Assembly: GCF_000022085.1 (NCBI RefSeq) | Contig: NC_011894.1 | Coordinates: 1,824,501-1,888,500 of the forward strand | DNA: 64,000 nucleotides | Origin: Methylobacterium nodulans ORS 2060 | GTDB lineage: Bacteria; Pseudomonadota; Alphaproteobacteria; Rhizobiales; Beijerinckiaceae | Reading direction: 5' to 3' | Shown: in pieces, positions 35,889 through 45,711 of the stretch | Position numbering within the stretch: the first letter of the stretch is position 1 | Layout of the letters: every line of letters starts with the position of its first letter | Notes under the pieces: model-generated | What the model was told of the DNA's origin: nothing | Database searches by the model: none | What the model saw: the letters and a program-made list of their open reading frames with translations, nothing else | Position numbers and translations under genes: made by a program

Positions 35889-36494
35889 TCAGGCCACCGC
35901 CAGGACCGGGCGGTCCTCGCCGCGCACGGCGCGCAGCTGGCGCAGGGTGCGCTGGTCGAATCGCGCCTCGACGGCGATGATCTCCTCGCCCTCGATCAGG
36001 CGCGGGAGGCCGAGTGGATAGGCCCGGAAGTGCAGCTGGATCAGCCGCAGGAGCCAGGAGGTGGGGTTCTGCGAGATGAACCGGTTGACGCCCCGCGGCA
36101 GGCCCCATTCCACGACGGCCGTAGTGAGCGCGAGGGCGACCGGATTGAGGCGCCGGCCCGAGATCCGGGCCCGGTCCGAGACGCAGATCCGGCCCCATTC
36201 CCAGATATGCGGCGCAGACGGCGCCGGCCCGTCGCACAGCTCGGGCAGCACGGTCGAGAGCAGGTAGGGTCGTGTCGTTGGAAGAAGACGAGAGTATCCG
36301 ACAAGCTCATCCTCGCGCATCGCCAGCAGATGCACGGCGTGCTCATCATCGAACTGGTCGATCTCGCGCTGATCCGGCTTGGCGAGATCGCTCCAGCCCT
36401 TGTCCTTGACGAAGATGTCATGACGGAGCCGATACACCTGCTCCATCTCGGCCGCATGGCGGTGGATGTTGGTGGCGTCGACGAGGTGAATCAT
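35889..36494 (-). CDS. luxI: Acyl-homoserine-lactone synthase, LuxI family
   Basis: The enzyme makes an N-acyl- or aryl-homoserine lactone from S-adenosylmethionine and an acyl donor (201 residues). Invariant LuxI residues are present: Arg24, Phe28 and Trp34 (RHDIFVKDKGW), Asp46 and Asp49 (EIDQFDDEH), Arg69 (GYSRLLPTTRP), Glu99 and Arg102 (WEWGRICVS). The signal chain type cannot be deduced safely. GGAG lies nine bases before the ATG. It lies directly downstream of luxR on the same strand, and a dyad in the 78-base gap could be the lux box. A small gene follows. Confidence 0.96.
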   Translation of the reverse strand: MIHLVDATNIHRHAAEMEQVYRLRHDIFVKDKGWSDLAKPDQREIDQFDDEHAVHLLAMREDELVGYSRLLPTTRPYLLSTVLPELCDGPAPSAPHIWEWGRICVSDRARISGRRLNPVALALTTAVVEWGLPRGVNRFISQNPTSWLLRLIQLHFRAYPLGLPRLIEGEEIIAVEARFDQRTLRQLRAVRGEDRPVLAVA

Positions 36495-36548
36495 GAGGGA
36501 ACTCCGCTGATACGGAATTCCTTCTACTCACGGATCAAGACAGTCCTA

Positions 36549-36564
36549 GTCCAAGATCTTGTAC
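36549..36564. promoter_or_regulatory. Candidate lux box upstream of luxI
   Basis: GTCCAAGATCTTGTAC is a 16-base dyad with a single mismatched pair, centred 62 bases upstream of the luxI start and just past the luxR stop. LuxR-type proteins bind dyads of about 18-20 bases upstream of luxI promoters. The sequence differs from the Vibrio lux box, as is common in alphaproteobacteria. Identification rests on position and symmetry only. Confidence 0.5.
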
Positions 36565-36572
36565 CTCGGAAT

Positions 36573-37307
36573 TCAACTGATAATACCGAGCCGCAGGCCC
36601 AATGCAACTGCATGGGCGCGGCTCGTCGTGCCGAGCTTGCGGCGCACGGCGCGCAGGTGCCGGATAGCGCCGTGCTCGGAGATGCCCATCGCCTCGCCGA
36701 TCTCCCAATCCGACTTGCCGTCCGCCGCCCATTGCAGGCTCTCGCGCTCGCGGGGCGAGAGCGGCTCGCTCAGCGCCTCGGCCTGTCCGTTCGCGAGGAG
36801 GAGCACCTGTCCGAGCGCGTAGGTGCCGACCAGGGTCAGCATTCCGCGCACGGCGGGGCTGAGGTCGAGGCGCTCGCCCACGAAGCTCACGCCCGCTGTA
36901 TCGCCTTCGAGCGTCAGGAGGGGCAGGGTGAAGCCTTCGTGCAGGCCGAATTCGCCGGCCTCGTCGAGGACGCGCCGGGCCTCGCGGTCGTCGGAGGCGA
37001 TGAGGTCGGGATCCGTCCAGGCAAACCCGCTCGCCCGCTCGGCAACGCCGCGGACCACGGGATCGTGGAGAATGTAGTTGCGCGCGTAGTAGCGGCGCGC
37101 CCATTCGTCCGGGTAGGTGCCGATGAACACCGTCGGGCGCCGGTCGCACGGCACCGCATCGCAGATCCGCAGGGTCGCCAGCAACACGTGCTCGACGCCC
37201 ACGCCCGCGAGCTTCTTCAGGAGCTGGTCGCGCACGTTCTCCGGCGTGGCCGTGCGGTGGATCGACTGAAGCAACTCGCGGGAGAGATCGAGCGACTTGC
37301 TGGACAT
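36573..37307 (-). CDS. luxR: LuxR-family quorum-sensing regulator
   Basis: The regulator has 244 residues. The autoinducer-binding domain (about 1-170) keeps the pocket residues Trp69, Tyr73, Asp82, Pro83 and Trp97 (DEWARRYYARNYILHDPV, then FAWTD). The C-terminal GerE-type helix-turn-helix (about 180-244) reads LSPRERESLQWAADGKSDWE, then ISEHGAIRHLRAVRRKL. It should bind the signal made by the adjacent LuxI and regulate luxI and other genes. The start at 37307 follows AAGGGGG and matches family length; upstream codons in frame are not protein-like. Confidence 0.95.
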   Translation of the reverse strand: MSSKSLDLSRELLQSIHRTATPENVRDQLLKKLAGVGVEHVLLATLRICDAVPCDRRPTVFIGTYPDEWARRYYARNYILHDPVVRGVAERASGFAWTDPDLIASDDREARRVLDEAGEFGLHEGFTLPLLTLEGDTAGVSFVGERLDLSPAVRGMLTLVGTYALGQVLLLANGQAEALSEPLSPRERESLQWAADGKSDWEIGEAMGISEHGAIRHLRAVRRKLGTTSRAHAVALGLRLGIIS

Positions 37308-37682
37308 GACGCCCCCTTCCCGGCGCGAGGTCACGCGGCGGCCCGCTCGCCGGTCGGGGAGGATGTCCCGCCGGCCATCCCGCCACACCCTCGGCGTGCC
37401 GCAAGATCTCGACGCAAGAGCCGTGACAAAGACCGAGCAGCGCAGCTCGGTGGCCTGATCCTGCCTCAAGTCAGGCCCCGCGGGTAGGCCCGAAATCTTG
37501 GCCGGCTGGGGACATGATGCGCGCGGATGGCGGAAAAGTGATTTCCTTGTTCGGAGAAACGACCGCGGGACGGTGCTGCCGGCGGGTGGCGCGGGACGCA
37601 GGATGTCCGCCGTCCGGGAGCGGATACGAAGAAGGGCCGCCTCGCGGCGGCCCTTCCCAAGTACGAGCGAGGAGGCCGGACC
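37308..37682 (-). other. Intergenic region between groEL and luxR
   Basis: These 375 bases contain the groEL terminator (37632-37655). The rest is the expected place for the luxR promoter, but no convincing -35/-10 pair or dyad is apparent. No gene is supported. Confidence 0.5.
37632..37655 (-). terminator. Terminator of the groES-groEL operon
   Basis: AAGGGCCGCC and GGCGGCCCTT form a ten-base stem with a four-base loop. On the minus strand it is followed by a pyrimidine/T-rich stretch (CTTCTTCGT). It lies 27 bases past the groEL stop and separates the chaperonin operon from luxR. Confidence 0.8.
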
Positions 37683-39383
<1,701 letters not shown>

Positions 39384-39420
39384 TCAAAGGGCGAAGTTCA
39401 CGAGTCCGTGGGAGGCCGCC

Positions 39421-39708
39421 TCAGGCGAGGACGCCCATGATGTCGGATTCTTTCATGATCAGCAGGTCCTGACCGTCGATGCGGACCTCGGTGCCGGACC
39501 ACTTGCCGAACAGCACGCGGTCGCCGGTCTTGACGTCGAGGGGGACGAGCTTGCCGGTTTCGTCGCGGGCGCCCGGGCCGACGGCGACGATCTCGCCCTC
39601 CTGCGGCTTCTCCTTGGCGGTGTCCGGGATGATGATGCCGCCCTTGGTCTTCTCCTCCGCCTCGATGCGGCGGACGACAACGCGATCATGGAGCGGTTGG
39701 AACGTCAT
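39421..39708 (-). CDS. groES: Co-chaperonin GroES
   Basis: This is the 95-residue lid of GroEL. The sequence starts [20 protein letters not shown], contains the mobile loop [15 protein letters not shown], and ends with [12 protein letters not shown]. The start at 39708 is the canonical one; the frame is open upstream but crosses the CIRCE operator. It is the first gene of the groESL operon. Confidence 0.98.
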   Translation of the reverse strand: MTFQPLHDRVVVRRIEAEEKTKGGIIIPDTAKEKPQEGEIVAVGPGARDETGKLVPLDVKTGDRVLFGKWSGTEVRIDGQDLLIMKESDIMGVLA

Positions 39709-39825
39709 CGAGTGTCTCCAGCGCTTCTCAAACCATGTCGATGGGCCCGGGCTCTCGTCTGAGCCGCCCGGCGCCGCCAAGCTGGGAGCGCGGATTTCGC
39801 CATTCAAGGGGTCGGCGAAAAAATT

Positions 39826-39852
39826 CTGGCACTCCGGGATGGCGAGTGCCAA
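39826..39852. promoter_or_regulatory. CIRCE element (HrcA operator) of groESL
   Basis: On the plus strand CTGGCACTC, nine bases, then GAGTGCCAA forms the inverted repeat known as CIRCE (consensus TTAGCACTC-N9-GAGTGCTAA). It lies 118 bases upstream of the groES ATG. HrcA repressor binding here would give heat-inducible expression. The repressor gene is not in the window. Confidence 0.93.
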
Positions 39853-39879
39853 ACGGCGCGTGCCAAGCGGGCGCGTCAT

Positions 39880-39940
39880 CCGAAATCCGATTGATTGCTC
39901 GGCGATTGCTGCCGCAATCGCGCGGCAATGCGGATTTCGG
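39880..39940. repeat. Long hairpin between groES and the binding-protein gene
   Basis: CCGAAATCCG (39880-39889) pairs exactly with CGGATTTCGG (39931-39940). Inside, GATTGC and GCAATC form a second stem around a TGCC loop. It lies upstream of the CIRCE element and downstream of the binding-protein gene at 40025. It could terminate that transcript or be a dispersed repeat. A smaller hairpin (TTTCCG and CGGAAA) follows near 40000-40020. Confidence 0.6.
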
Positions 39941-40024
39941 CTTCGCTCACGCCGGCGCGGAGCTCTGCTCCGCGCCGCGCGGGCTTGGTGATGCGATTTC
40001 CGAACTGATCGTCCGGAAACCGTA

Positions 40025-41794
40025 TCAGGGCGTGCCGGAGAGCGTCACGCTGCGGAAGAGGTGCCGCCCGAGCGGGTCCATCACGTAGCCCTTCACCTCG
40101 CGGCGGGCGGCCACGAACACGGCCGAATGGGCGATCGGCACCCAGGGGGCCTCGCGCTTGAAGATGCGCAGGGCCTCTGCGTAGAGGGCGGCCCGCCGGG
40201 TCTGGTCGGCGGTGCGGCGCGCCGCGGTCACGAGGGCGTCGAAGGCCGGATCGCACCAGCGGGCGATGTTGCTGCCGCCGGGCCGGGTCGCCGTGCAGCC
40301 GAGGAGCACGCCGAGGAAGTTGTCCGGGTCGCCGTTGTCGGCGGTCCAGCCGAACAGCGCGAGCGCCGTCTCGCCGGCGAGCATCCGGCCCCGATAGGCG
40401 CTCCATTCCTCGGTCATCGGCCGGACGCGGACGTTGATGCGCGCGAGATCGGCCTGGATCAGGTCGGCGACGCGCCGGCCGTTCGGGTTGTAGGGGCGGC
40501 TCACGGGCGGGTACCACAGCTCCGCCTCGAAGCCGTCCGGCCAGCCGGCTTCCGCGAGGAGCCGCAGCGCCTCGTCGCGATCGAAGGGGTCGTCGCGGAT
40601 CGCCGGGTCGTAGGCCCAGAGGTTCGGCGGGATCGGCGTGCGGGCCGCGGTGCCGCCCGCCCCGTAGACGCCCTGGACGATGGCCTCCTTGTCGATCGCC
40701 ATGCCGATGGCTCGCCGCACGCGCCGGTCGTCGAAGGGGGCTTTGCGGGTGTTGAGGGCAAGGTAGCCGATATTGAGCTCTTCCTGGCGCATCAGCACCA
40801 GCGCTGGATCGGCCGCGATGGCGTCGAGGTCGTCCGGGTTCGGGAAGGCCGTCACGTGGCATTCCCCCGCCCGGACCTTGGCGAGCCGCACGGCGGCGTT
40901 GGGCGTGATCGAGAAGACGAGGCTGTCGATCGCCGGGCGCCCGTCCCAGTGCTCCGCGAAGGCGCGGTAGCGCAGCGCCACGTCGGGCTGGAAGCTGGCG
41001 AAGCGGAACGGGCCGGTGCCGATCGGCTCGCGGTCGATCCGCTCGGGGTCGCCCGCCGCCTTGGCCTGCGCGGCATATTCTGCCGAGAGGATGCCGCCGA
41101 GCGCCATGGCGATGTCGGGCAGGAAGGTCGCGTCCGGCTCCCTGAGGCGGATCCGCACGGTCAGGGGATCGACCGCCTCGACGGCCTCCAGGAGCTCCGG
41201 CAGGCCGAGATCGCGGAAATACGCGTAAGCGCCGCCCGAGACCGGGTGGAACGGGTGGTCGGGCTTCCACTGACGCTCGAAGGAGAAGACCACGTCCTCC
41301 GCGGAGAGGGGGCGGGTCGGGCGGAAGCGGGCGCTGTCGTGGAAGCGCACATTCGCGCGCAGGCGGAAGGTGTAGGTGCGTCCGTCCTCGGAGATCGTCC
41401 AGGATTCGGCGAGCGCCGGGCGGATGGTCGTGGTGCCCGGGGCGAACTCGACCAGCGTGTTGTAGATCGGCCAGGTGGCGTCCATGCCGGTCGTCGTGGT
41501 GACGAGCTGCGGGTTGAGCGATTCGGGATTGCCCTCCGAGCAGAACACCAGGGTCCTGGCCGCGGCGGGGCCGAGGGCCGGGAGGACACAGAACAGGAGG
41601 GCGCCGGCAAGCCGGCGGATGATACCAACGGGCCTTGAAAAGGACCGTTGGTTCCACTCTCGAATTTTCGCCAAGCCTTTGGCTTGGTGTCGAAAATTCG
41701 AGTTGGGCCAACGGCCCGCTGCGTCAGCACCTGCTGCGCCAGCAGCCTGGGCCGTTGGTGTAATGTGACGCGCGCACCGCTTCCGGGTCGCCAT
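40025..41794 (-). CDS. DppA-like peptide-binding protein with palindromic element in its N-terminus
   Basis: This is a periplasmic family 5 substrate-binding protein (589 codons). The mature part starts near [20 protein letters not shown] and has the DppA-type signatures [14 protein letters not shown] and [20 protein letters not shown], so a dipeptide or related ligand is likely. The ATG at 41794 has a GGGAGGGA ribosome site and encodes [10 protein letters not shown]. The next 46 codons come from the family A element at 41623-41760, in frame and without stops. Only then follows the hydrophobic signal core [20 protein letters not shown]. No permease or ATPase genes are nearby. It lies 32 bases downstream of a sensor kinase gene, which suggests it may sense ligand for that kinase. 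Confidence 0.88.
   Translation of the reverse strand: MATRKRCARHITPTAQAAGAAGADAAGRWPNSNFRHQAKGLAKIREWNQRSFSRPVGIIRRLAGALLFCVLPALGPAAARTLVFCSEGNPESLNPQLVTTTTGMDATWPIYNTLVEFAPGTTTIRPALAESWTISEDGRTYTFRLRANVRFHDSARFRPTRPLSAEDVVFSFERQWKPDHPFHPVSGGAYAYFRDLGLPELLEAVEAVDPLTVRIRLREPDATFLPDIAMALGGILSAEYAAQAKAAGDPERIDREPIGTGPFRFASFQPDVALRYRAFAEHWDGRPAIDSLVFSITPNAAVRLAKVRAGECHVTAFPNPDDLDAIAADPALVLMRQEELNIGYLALNTRKAPFDDRRVRRAIGMAIDKEAIVQGVYGAGGTAARTPIPPNLWAYDPAIRDDPFDRDEALRLLAEAGWPDGFEAELWYPPVSRPYNPNGRRVADLIQADLARINVRVRPMTEEWSAYRGRMLAGETALALFGWTADNGDPDNFLGVLLGCTATRPGGSNIARWCDPAFDALVTAARRTADQTRRAALYAEALRIFKREAPWVPIAHSAVFVAARREVKGYVMDPLGRHLFRSVTLSGTP
41623..41760 (-). repeat. Palindromic element, family A copy 2, in frame in a gene
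   Basis: This 138-base copy is inverted relative to 2972-3111 and keeps the same three hairpins and the TACCAACGG/CCGTTGGT ends. Compared with copy 1, a G-C pair in the second hairpin is replaced by T-A and an A-T pair in the third by C-G, so pairing is preserved. The length is a multiple of three and the insertion leaves the reading frame of the surrounding binding-protein gene open (residues about 12-57). Confidence 0.9.
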
Positions 41795-41826
41795 GCTGCC
41801 TGTCCCTCCCTGCCCGTGCTCGACCC

Positions 41827-44163
41827 TCACGCCGACGCAGCGGAGATGCCTGCCGCAGCCCGTGCGGGCGGCGCCTCCGCGGCCAGCTCCGCCGGGAACT
41901 CCACGCGCACCCGCGTGCCCTGGCCTTCCCGGCTGTCGATCGCGATGCGGCCCTGCAGACGGCCGGTGACGAGGTTGTAGACGATGTGCATGCCGAGGCC
42001 CGAGCTGCCCCGGTGGCGGGCCGTGGTGAAGAACGGGTCGAAGATCCGCTCCCGGTGCGCCGCCGCGATGCCGCGGCCGTCATCGGCGACTTCGAGGCGG
42101 ATCCAGGTCCCCTCACGCTCCACCGTCACGGTGATGCGCCCGGGCGTTCCCTCCGCGAAGCCGTGCACCACCGCGTTCTTCACGAGATTGGTGACGACCT
42201 GCGCGAGCGCGCCCGGATAGGTCTCGATCTCGAATTCCTCGCCTGCCGGCAGCTCGATCCGATGCCCGCCCTTGCGCAGGAGGGGGCCGAGGCTGCGCAA
42301 AAGCTCGTCGAGCCAGTCGCGCATGGCGATGCGGCGGCGCTCGTCGCTGACGCGATCCACCGCCACCTGCTTGAAGCTGTGCACGAGATCGGCGGCGCGG
42401 GCGAGGTTGGCGGTGAGGAGATGGGAGCCTTCCTGCACCCGGTCGATGAAGCTCGTCAGCCGCGAGCGGGAGAGCTGGCCGCCGGCGACCTCGCGGAACT
42501 CCCGCGCCTCGTCGCGCACCAGGGTCGCGGTGGTGAGCGCGATGCCGAGCGGCGTGTTGATCTCGTGGGCGACGCCCGCGACGAGTTGGCCCAAGGAGGC
42601 GAGCTTCTCCGCCTGGATCAGGTCGGACTGGGTCTGGCGCAGCTCGGCGAGGGTGCGGTCGGCCTCCTCCTTGGCCCGCCGCAGGGCCCGCTCGCGCCGG
42701 CGGATCTCGGTGACGAAGATGCTGGTCGCCCGGGCCATGTCGCCGAGCTCGTCCCGCCGGCCCGTATCGCCGACGTCGCGACGGGACGGGTCGGCGGCGA
42801 GCGCCAGCATGCTGCGCTGCAGGCGCCGCAGGGGCGCGGTGATCGAGCGCGCGACTGCGAGCGCCAGCCCCGAGCCGATCACCAGGCCAGCCGTCGCGCC
42901 GACGAGCAGGAGGCGGCGGATCGAGCTGCCGAACCGGTCGGCATCGTCGATGAAGATCTGGTTGAGCCGGCGCGCGCTCTCGCCCATGCCGGCGGCCAGC
43001 CGGTCCATCTCGGCGATGCCCTCGTTCTGCCGGCGCAGGCCCTCGATGGTGGTGCCGAGCCGCGCCCGCCAGCCGTCGATCGCGTCCACCATCTCCCCCT
43101 GGATCAGCGGCGAGATCGGCAGGGAGGCGGCGGTCTCCGAGAGGGCGGCCCCCTCGTCGAGGGCCACGGCGGCGCTCGCCGCGTCCCGGCGGCGCAGGGC
43201 CTCGGCGGTGCGCTGGCCGAGCTTGAGCGTCGCGAGCGCAATGTTCTGCGTCGCCTGTTCGGTCTCGTTGGCCTGCACCGCATAGGCGAGGAGCTGCGTG
43301 ACCTCGTCGTGGAGGGAGCGCTGGGCCGAGCCGTCGATCTTGAGCACCCGGTCGCACCACTCGCCGAGCACGCCGGCCGGCGAGACCGCCGCCGCGGGAA
43401 CGCCCATGGCGGCGAGTTCCTCGGGCTCGCGGCCCGTCCGCGAGGCCTCGTAGGCGGCGGCGAGGATCAGGCTCTCCTCCGCCTCGCGCTCCCGCCCGTC
43501 CGCCCGCAGGGCCTCGGCGAGGTCGCGGGCCGCGTTGCGGATCTGCGTGAAGGCGGCGGCGATCCGCAAGGGAGGAGCGCCGCGCAGCACCTCGGTCTCC
43601 TGCGCGGCGACGACATTCCGCAGCGCATTGACCGCCGAAACCACGTCGCGGACCTGGCGCATCCGCTTCGCCTTGTCCGTGAGCGAGGCCACGAGGTCGG
43701 CATTCGCCGCGCGCTGGCGGTCGCGGGCCTGATCGGCGAGGCGCATGAGCGTGTCGGCGCGGGCCGTCATCTCGGCGATCAGGCCGTCATTCTCGCGGGT
43801 GATGCGCACCAGCGCCTGCATGCGCTCGATGGAATCGATCAGCGCGCCCTGGGCGGCGTCGATCCGGGCCAGCTGGTCGGGCGTGCGGGCGAGGCGGCGC
43901 AGGTCGTCGAGCGCCGTCATCGCCTCGGCGGTGAGGCGGGCGAAGCGCTCCGCATGGTCGGTCCGGGCCTCGGGCGGCGCGGCGAGATACTCGTCGCGCA
44001 CGGTCGTGGCGGCGCTGAGGGTGCGGTAGATCGTGCCCGCCATGACGGCGCCGGCGCGGGCCCGCTCGGCCTCCGCCAGCAGCAGCCAGCCCGCGAGCGC
44101 GATGAGCGCGGCGATCGCGATCGGGAGACCGCCGACCAGGAGGATCTTGTGGCCGACCCGCAT
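41827..44163 (-). CDS. Membrane sensor histidine kinase
   Basis: The kinase has 778 residues. Helix 1 (ILLVGGLPIAIAALIALAGW) and helix 2 near residue 415 (LLLVGATAGLVIGSGLALAV) enclose a long, mostly helical periplasmic sensor domain. A HAMP domain and coiled coil (RRRERALRRAKEEADRTLAE) follow. The HisKA H-box is VAGVAHEINTPLG with His533. The HATPase domain has LVKNAVVHG (N-box), VADDGRGI (G1), FDPFFTT and GLGMHIVYNLV (G2). No response regulator is adjacent, so its partner is elsewhere. The downstream gene encodes a peptide-binding protein, a possible periplasmic input. Confidence 0.93.
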   Translation of the reverse strand: MRVGHKILLVGGLPIAIAALIALAGWLLLAEAERARAGAVMAGTIYRTLSAATTVRDEYLAAPPEARTDHAERFARLTAEAMTALDDLRRLARTPDQLARIDAAQGALIDSIERMQALVRITRENDGLIAEMTARADTLMRLADQARDRQRAANADLVASLTDKAKRMRQVRDVVSAVNALRNVVAAQETEVLRGAPPLRIAAAFTQIRNAARDLAEALRADGREREAEESLILAAAYEASRTGREPEELAAMGVPAAAVSPAGVLGEWCDRVLKIDGSAQRSLHDEVTQLLAYAVQANETEQATQNIALATLKLGQRTAEALRRRDAASAAVALDEGAALSETAASLPISPLIQGEMVDAIDGWRARLGTTIEGLRRQNEGIAEMDRLAAGMGESARRLNQIFIDDADRFGSSIRRLLLVGATAGLVIGSGLALAVARSITAPLRRLQRSMLALAADPSRRDVGDTGRRDELGDMARATSIFVTEIRRRERALRRAKEEADRTLAELRQTQSDLIQAEKLASLGQLVAGVAHEINTPLGIALTTATLVRDEAREFREVAGGQLSRSRLTSFIDRVQEGSHLLTANLARAADLVHSFKQVAVDRVSDERRRIAMRDWLDELLRSLGPLLRKGGHRIELPAGEEFEIETYPGALAQVVTNLVKNAVVHGFAEGTPGRITVTVEREGTWIRLEVADDGRGIAAAHRERIFDPFFTTARHRGSSGLGMHIVYNLVTGRLQGRIAIDSREGQGTRVRVEFPAELAAEAPPARAAAGISAASA

Positions 44164-44531
44164 CCTCGCCCCGTGCCCCCCGCGGACCGGGAGATCCCGG
44201 GCCGGCCGCGCCTCGCCGGTCGCCGCACAGCGCCTCGGGGTGGGGCGGAACGGGGCGCGCGCGGCAGAGTAGAGCCCACTCAGGAGCGCGGGCAAGCCGC
44301 GCTTCGACGGTGGCGGCGGGCATGACGGCGCGGGGGCCGGCTGCGGGCCTCGGCGCGGGCGCTGCCAAGGGAGGGCCGCGCGCTCGCCGGCGGCGGAGGC
44401 GGCGCGGCGAAGAGCGGCAGCGGCGTGCAGGCGCGGCACCTTTTTGGCTCGCCGGGTCCGAGGATCTCGCGCAGGAGCGCCGCCCCGTCCGGATCCGCGT
44501 CCAGGATGTCGGCGCTGAAATGGGGCATCCG
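44164..44531 (-). CDS. Doubtful small gene ahead of the kinase
   Basis: The interval between the kinase and the next small gene is 368 bases. On the minus strand an ATG at 44528 opens a frame to 44280 (82 codons). The first 30 residues look protein-like (MPHFSADILDADPDGAALLR), but the rest is an Arg/Pro/Ala-rich shadow-like sequence. It begins three bases after the preceding stop, as if coupled. It could be a short real gene that has lost its original end by frameshift. Otherwise nothing is seen in this stretch. Confidence 0.3.
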
Positions 44532-44765
44532 TCAGCGCTCGGCGACCTGAATCCGCGTGGAGGCGCCGATCACCCGAACGGCCGGACGCCCGACCCCCTC
44601 GACGCAACCCGCCGGGCGATAGGGCCATGCGGCGCCCGCGCAAGGATCGGCCGGGGCCGGCGCCGCACTCACTGCCGGGACCTTCGGGCCGGGCCCGGTC
44701 GCCATCACCACGATGCCGGCCACCAGCATCGCACCCACCAGGACCAGCCTCGCCACGCCCATCAT
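44532..44765 (-). CDS. Small exported protein with two Cys, unknown function
   Basis: The protein has 77 residues: an N-terminal hydrophobic segment (ARLVLVGAMLVAGIVVMATG) acting as signal or anchor, then a periplasmic part with the pattern CAGAAWPYRPAGC and a C-terminal RVIGAS. Short alphaproteobacterial proteins with a C-x-W-P-Y-x-C arrangement are common and uncharacterised. It lies upstream of the kinase gene on the same strand, but a 368-base gap makes an operon uncertain. Confidence 0.65.
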   Translation of the reverse strand: MMGVARLVLVGAMLVAGIVVMATGPGPKVPAVSAAPAPADPCAGAAWPYRPAGCVEGVGRPAVRVIGASTRIQVAER

Positions 44766-44917
44766 GACCGCCTCCGTGCCGCCCCTATGCCGGGGCCCCT
44801 TGGCCGGGCCCCCTTTGCGTGGCTCTGCGTATAGGGGCTGCGGATGTCCGGGGTTTTGCGTCGGGCCGGAGGACTGAGCCGCTCTGTTGCGTCGGGCCGG
44901 CGCGACGCAACATTTCC

Positions 44918-45637
44918 TTAACCTCCGCCCGCGCGGCCTGCCACGAAGGACGCGAAGGCGGCATCGGCGAGGTCGGGCGGGACCGCGTGGCCTCCCGCGA
45001 ATTCATGGTAGGCGGTGCTGTATCCGGCCTGAGCGAGATGCGCGGCGATGCGCCGGCCGCAGGTCGCGACCGGCAGCACCGCGTCGTCGCGGCCGTGGCT
45101 GATGAAGATCCACGGCGCGCCGACGGTCGTGGCGGGCGCCGCGAAGCCCGGCGAGAAGGCAAGGATGGCCGAGAACAGGTCACCATTCGCGAGGCCCAGC
45201 GACAGGGCGTAGGAGCCGCCATCCGAGAAGCCCGCGATGGCGATCCGGTCGGGCCGGACGGGCAGGCGGGCAAAGGTCTGAGCGAGAGCCTCGTCGAGGA
45301 AGGCGACGTCCGGGCCGTAGCGGGCGCGGATCAGGTCCCAGGAGCGCGGATCGCGCGAATCGGGGGCGAGCAGCGCGACGCCGTGCCGGTCGGCCGCCTC
45401 CTGGACGAGGCGCGCCGCCCCATCCGCGAAGCCGACCGCACCGTGCAGCATCACGGCGAGCGGCAGCGCCGCGCTCCCGTCGTGGTTCTGCGGCAGGACC
45501 AGGAGGCCGTCGCGCCGGTTGCCGAGGCCGAGGCGGTGCGGTCCCGGCGGCAGGCGATCCGCGGGGGCCGCGCCCGGCCGGGCCGCGAGGCGCCCGAGAC
45601 TGGCATCGGCGGGTGATTCGGGGGAATCCTGTGCCAT
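44918..45637 (-). CDS. Alpha/beta hydrolase (phospholipase/carboxylesterase type)
   Basis: The protein has 239 residues. The nucleophile elbow is GFSDGG, the acid is likely in SHGRDDAVLP and the His in FAGGHAVPPD, together the pattern of carboxylesterase/LpqC-like hydrolases. LAVMLHGAVG provides the oxyanion region. No signal peptide is evident, so it is probably cytosolic. It is divergent from the PQQ-type dehydrogenase gene, 74 bases apart. The substrate is unknown. Confidence 0.85.
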   Translation of the reverse strand: MAQDSPESPADASLGRLAARPGAAPADRLPPGPHRLGLGNRRDGLLVLPQNHDGSAALPLAVMLHGAVGFADGAARLVQEAADRHGVALLAPDSRDPRSWDLIRARYGPDVAFLDEALAQTFARLPVRPDRIAIAGFSDGGSYALSLGLANGDLFSAILAFSPGFAAPATTVGAPWIFISHGRDDAVLPVATCGRRIAAHLAQAGYSTAYHEFAGGHAVPPDLADAAFASFVAGRAGGG

Positions 45638-45711
45638 GCGACGACAACGGACCGCCCGGCCGGGAGGATCCGGCGCCCTATGTCGCGAGGGCCTACCCGG
45701 GAGACCCGACC

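Noticed and set aside
41986..44325. A 779-codon open frame opposite the histidine kinase
   Set aside because: It is antisense to well-defined HisKA and HATPase motifs and has no family features.
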